Source of the DNA: Arachis hypogaea
Taxonomy: Eukaryota; Streptophyta; Magnoliopsida; Fabales; Fabaceae
Direction: 5' to 3'
DNA: 64,000 nucleotides
Assembly: GCF_003086295.3 (NCBI RefSeq)
Contig: NC_092055.1
Location: forward strand, 125,031,484-125,095,483
Part shown: piece by piece, positions 60,763 to 64,000 of the stretch
Position numbering within the stretch: position 1 is the first letter of the stretch
How the letters are laid out: each line of letters begins with the position of its first letter
Program-made: the position numbers and the translations under genes
The notes under the pieces: generated by a model
The model's input: the letters and a program-made list of their open reading frames with translations, nothing else
Databases searched by the model: none
What the model was told of the DNA's origin: nothing

Positions 60763-61265
60763 TCTCATGAATCGAGTTCGGCTCGTCAAACTGAGACTAA
60801 CTACGGAAATCAAAATCTGAGATTCCTAACCGAAGCAGCTCAAAAACTAGGTTCTTCGCGACTGTGTTGTTGATGTTATCTTAGTAGAGGTGTTGTCTTA
60901 GTAATAACAAAATGATGATATAGATTGAGGTGCTTGATGATGTAGCAGAGGTGCTTCCTTTACTGAACTTCCGAAAAATTTCGTTTCGTCAAAAACTAGG
61001 TCGTTACACAGAAGAGAGAGTGTCTCTTTCCTTCTTATTTTGTGATCAGTAACAATTATCATGGGCCACAAGAGTGTGAAATATTTGCTATTGGGCCTTA
61101 TTTGTTGTAATTTTAGCTAAACAAATTACTCACACAATTGGGCTTTTGATCGAAGATTATAATATTTAGTCATCATCAAATTATCGTTTTTGTTTTTGTT
61201 TTCTCAAACTCAACATATTTCAAAGAGAAAATGAACTTAATAACAAATGGAAACAAGATACATAC

Positions 61266-62600
61266 TAGCCTGTCTTTTGTCTTCATGAAAGTGGCTGACC
61301 TACCAGTATACTTCGACGACCTAACCGATGCCTTGTTAGCTCTGTTCGTGAGACGGTGACACTTGAACCCCTAATCAGTCTCCTAATAGACGTACAATTC
61401 CTTCTCAAGGTCTAGGTGGAGGCAAATAGTGAGGTGATCTCGCAGCTCACGTACGTCCTCCAATTTCTGCTACAACCGCGTAGCCATCTGATGGTCGAAA
61501 ATCTTCATGATCATGACATCGTGAGTCTTATCCCATATAAATTTCTCCTGCACAAAGAACATTTAGCACTAGTTAATCAAAATTAAATACATAATTAACC
61601 AAAATAAAGTTATAAACTATGTAAGGTTTGAATATGTAGAGTTTTTACCACCCACTTCTGAAACCATTGCTCTCTGGTCTCAGTAGGGATCTTCTTGTAG
61701 TTCAGCCATGGGTGGTCATGCATCAGCTTGATAACATTAGTACACTCTTGTGTACATGTATTGTTATCTAGCATAAAGCTATCAATTAAAAACTTAAGAT
61801 TAGTAGTTTACTAAAAATTATTTGAAGTAAACTATAAACTTCAATTATATTTAGATTTTTTAGAAATTTTGGTAGAATTTCATCTATAACTAGAACGTCA
61901 CAAACTCTTCCATCAACAATTCACTTAAACAATGCACAAACAAACTAATATGAAATTATATGACTTAAGTAGCAACATCCATCAACGATCAAATCCACTT
62001 TTAGTATTCAAACCTATCTTAATAACCTAAATACACTAAAACTAGAAAATATAGTGTAACTAAATTAAACTAACTAACTTAAATGGAAAACTTAAGATTA
62101 ACAACCACATATGTTAAATAATCTCCTCAAAATAGTATGCATATAAAAGACTTAAAATTGTACTCATGCTGTCAAACCATCAAGCCAAATCGTCATTCGT
62201 ATGATAGAAGGTGGTGGATGGGCATCTGGATGGGGTCCGTGAGAGGATTCTAACACTGCGATGTCTGTCACTGGAGGTGTTGTCGTCGAAACAGTGGGTT
62301 GCTGAGCGGATGGAGGTGGTGGAGGAGTCCACGTTGGTGAAGCAGCCGGATGACTTCTTAAGTTGCAGGAGTGGAACAATAGTAGAAGCCACGTAGTTAG
62401 GTTAGGGACCATGATGAACGGCTGGTCTTGCGCACCCATTGCCCGTAATGACACAGGGGCAGTCGTAGCAGAGGTAGACAACTGAGAAGTCCCAGGGATA
62501 CCAGTAGAAACCCTCGTTCTCCCTCTACCACGACCACGAGACCAATCCGTGACACCTCTTTCTGTCGTTATATCTGCAAAGAGCATACCAATTAATACAA
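61266..62600 (-). pseudogene. CACTA transposase, N-terminal exons
   Basis: Minus-strand blocks in order begin with a low-complexity head: RGRGRGRTRVSTG and QDQPFIMVPN near 62400-62560, followed by P/S/T-rich sequence to about 62160. Next is DNNTCTQECTNVIKLMHDHP and NYKKIPTETREQWFQKW (61790-61640). Then come KIFDHQMATRLQQKLEDVRE, LYVY.ETD.GFKCHRLTNRA and SSKYTGRSATFMKTKDRL, ending in a donor CTA|GTATGT at 61266. The last block is the start of the conserved En/Spm transposase region, completed by the exon at 26467-27196. Stops and frameshifts are present, and part of the usual middle is missing between 61800 and 62160. Confidence 0.78.
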
Positions 62601-62699
62601 ATCCTTCCACATTAATATTATTTGAAAAAAGTTTTGACATAACCTCCCCTAAAAAAGTGCTAATCTTCACGATAATAAACTGCACAACAATCAAAACAA

Positions 62700-63734
62700 A
62701 CTCTAAGGAGAATCAATCATAAATTAAAACTCAAACAATTACAACACATCAAAAATAATTTAACAAACAATAATAAAATACGAAACTTTACAAAATTAGA
62801 ACCCTTGAATCTAAACCTAACTAATCCATTAGAGAATCCATTCTCAAACTTTAGAACTATTAAAGCATGCATATAATCAAGCATTGAAAATTCACTAAAG
62901 ATTTTATTTTAGAATATTTCTATTTTCAATCTTTAGTTACTTAATTTAACTAACTCCATTCTTAGATTAATGAGATTAAATATTATCTAAACTTAAAGCT
63001 TTGATTTTAACTAAAATGTTAAACCAAAGGCCACATCACTCTAAAATCTATTACTTCACATACTTTTATAAATTCAAATGAAAAATTTAAATTTTAGTTT
63101 GTATAAATTACTGGACCTTATTTAAGTTAAGGTTGAAAATATATATCTTTCTCTAAATTTAAGTTCTATAAAGACTTATATGATTTACTTTATTAACTAA
63201 TTAGTTGAGTACCTAAGTAATTAGGTGTTTTAATGTGTTCATCATGAAATTAATTTTTATAAGTTGCCTAATTAATCCTAAATTATCATCTTAGCTCTTA
63301 TTATTAATAGTACTTACTAAACATAGAATTCAAACAATACAATAAACAAATCAATTTAAAATCTATTCTCAACTTCCAACACCATCCAATATTAATGGTC
63401 ATCAGAAATTCATAATAGCACGCTAGAACCAAATTTAAGAAGTGGAAAAAGGGAGTGCTATTTGGAGGGTGCAACGGCGGCAACAACAATGATAGAAGCA
63501 GCTACAGCTGTGGCGGTTCGGGACTAGCAGCAGCGGTTCCGTAGAGAGACAAAGAAGGTGGAGAGTCGGATGACAAGAGGGGGCCGTCGGAAGAGACTAC
63601 TGGGGAGAATGTTGAGGGAGAGATGAGAAGATTAGAGAGAGAGTGGGCGGCAAGAGGGTGAGTAGAGAGAGAGAGAGAGAGAAAGTGATTCGAAATGAGG
63701 GGTAAGAGGGTTCGCAATTCGAATTTAGGGTACA
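62700..63734. other. 5' non-coding region of the CACTA element
   Basis: AT-rich DNA without a clear gene. A GC/GA-rich segment at 63460-63690 includes a GA repeat (63661-63684). Minus-strand frames there are serine/proline-rich low complexity. It may be the transcribed leader of the transposase, lying just inside the subterminal repeat zone. Confidence 0.4.
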
Positions 63735-64000
63735 ATTACCGTCAGATTTATTGGTGAATTTATCCGACGGTAAAGTTTCGCAGATGCTCCAAAATATAAT
63801 GTTTCACAAATCAATCTTACTGTCAGATTCAACCGTCTATAAATTTGATGGTAATGTTCGCGCCAACTAACTTTTTTCCCTCTAAATATTACCGACGAAT
63901 TTATCGTCGGAAAATACAATCCGACAGTAATTTTTTTACTTGACGAATTTATTGCTAGATCTGCTGGTAAATTTGTCGGTGAACTCGATACTAATATAGT
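63735..64000. repeat. CACTA subterminal repeat zone (right end)
   Basis: Repeated and inverted words of the kind TACCGTCAGATTTATTGG, TTATCCGACGGTAAA, TACCGACGAATTTATCGTCGG and AATTTGTCGGTGAACTC occur at short spacing. The left end has the same style (CGCCGGTAATAT, TTGCCGGTAATTAACTACCG). Such arrays bind transposase in En/Spm elements. Confidence 0.75.

Larger units (their letters stand above)
57361..61008. mobile_element. Solo LTR-type insertion (3.6 kb), target duplication CAGAA
   Basis: It begins TGTACGATTC and ends GGTCGTTACA. CAGAA lies at 57356-57360 and 61009-61013. It is clearly inserted in the Copia LTR, because the other LTR is continuous here (TTATGGATCAGAGGAGAGAG). It contains a degenerate array with repeated CGCCGTCCTCA / TGAGCGCTA words (57600-57830), CAA and ATT microsatellites (60671-60760) and organelle-like DNA. 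No pol domain is seen. Orientation is uncertain. Confidence 0.83.
56995..61215 (-). repeat. Copia 5' LTR, truncated and split
   Basis: Positions 56995-57360 plus 61009-61215 match 31710-32293 of the 3' LTR. The LTR begins (minus) TGTTGAGTTTGAG at 61215. Its downstream half, the PBS and the gag start are missing, because near 56990 LTR sequence passes directly into gag sequence. A 3.65-kb insertion divides it. Confidence 0.8.

Overview
The window reads as nuclear DNA of a flowering plant. It is strongly AT-rich, carries one intron-rich gene with GT-AG introns, contains plastid-like fragments, and is otherwise mostly nested plant transposons. A legume is likely, and I would guess peanut (Arachis). 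That guess rests on remembered similarity of the MuDR and MAIN-like proteins, the CACTA transposase and the CGTACGCG-rich non-autonomous Ty3 element to legume repeats; it is an inference, not a search result.

Region 1-8.6 kb is the only clearly functional part. After a probable LTR fragment (about 1-480) come two long-TIR Mutator-like MITEs, each with a perfect 9-bp target duplication (1583-2681 and 2901-3423). A 12-exon minus-strand gene for a TauE/SafE-type membrane transporter follows (CDS 4057-7886, 479 codons, every splice phase consistent), with a TATA box near 8518.

Region 8.6-26 kb is AT-rich and holds transposon wreckage. A decayed MULE (about 12001-15858) carries a MUDRA-type transposase remnant on + and a MAIN-like/plant-mobile-domain remnant on -, tail to tail. 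Around 16.1-23.4 kb, inverted sequences that may be TIRs flank a broken first exon of a DRB2-like double-stranded-RNA-binding protein gene. Inside lies a 5.07-kb palindromic Mutator-like element with about 1.4-kb arms and a 9-bp target duplication (17761-22827). An orphan CACTA end lies at 25633.

Region 26.07-64.0 kb appears to be one CACTA (En/Spm) transposon in minus orientation. Its left end CACTA is at 26074 and its right end seems to lie one base beyond the window. An intron of its transposase is split by about 34 kb of nested insertions. A Sirevirus-like Copia element (27261-61215, minus) sits in that intron. Into the Copia went four long solo-LTR-like insertions: 28060-31560, 34856-48612, 48704-51927 and 57361-61008. 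Inside 34856-48612 sits a complete non-autonomous Ty3-type element (36848-45160; LTRs, tRNA-Asp-type PBS, TTAGG target duplication), which itself contains a hAT-type element (39458-40103). A 366-bp MITE interrupts the Copia integrase.

Three of the long LTRs carry organelle-type DNA: an rpoA fragment, a trnI-GAU/rrn23 chimera, and a longer stretch probably of mitochondrial origin. Two of these are flanked by AT dinucleotide or AT-rich tracts. I saw no intact transposase or polyprotein, no CRISPR array and no prokaryotic-type system. The main interest is the datable nesting, the giant-TIR element beside the dsRNA-binding gene fragment, and the organelle inserts.
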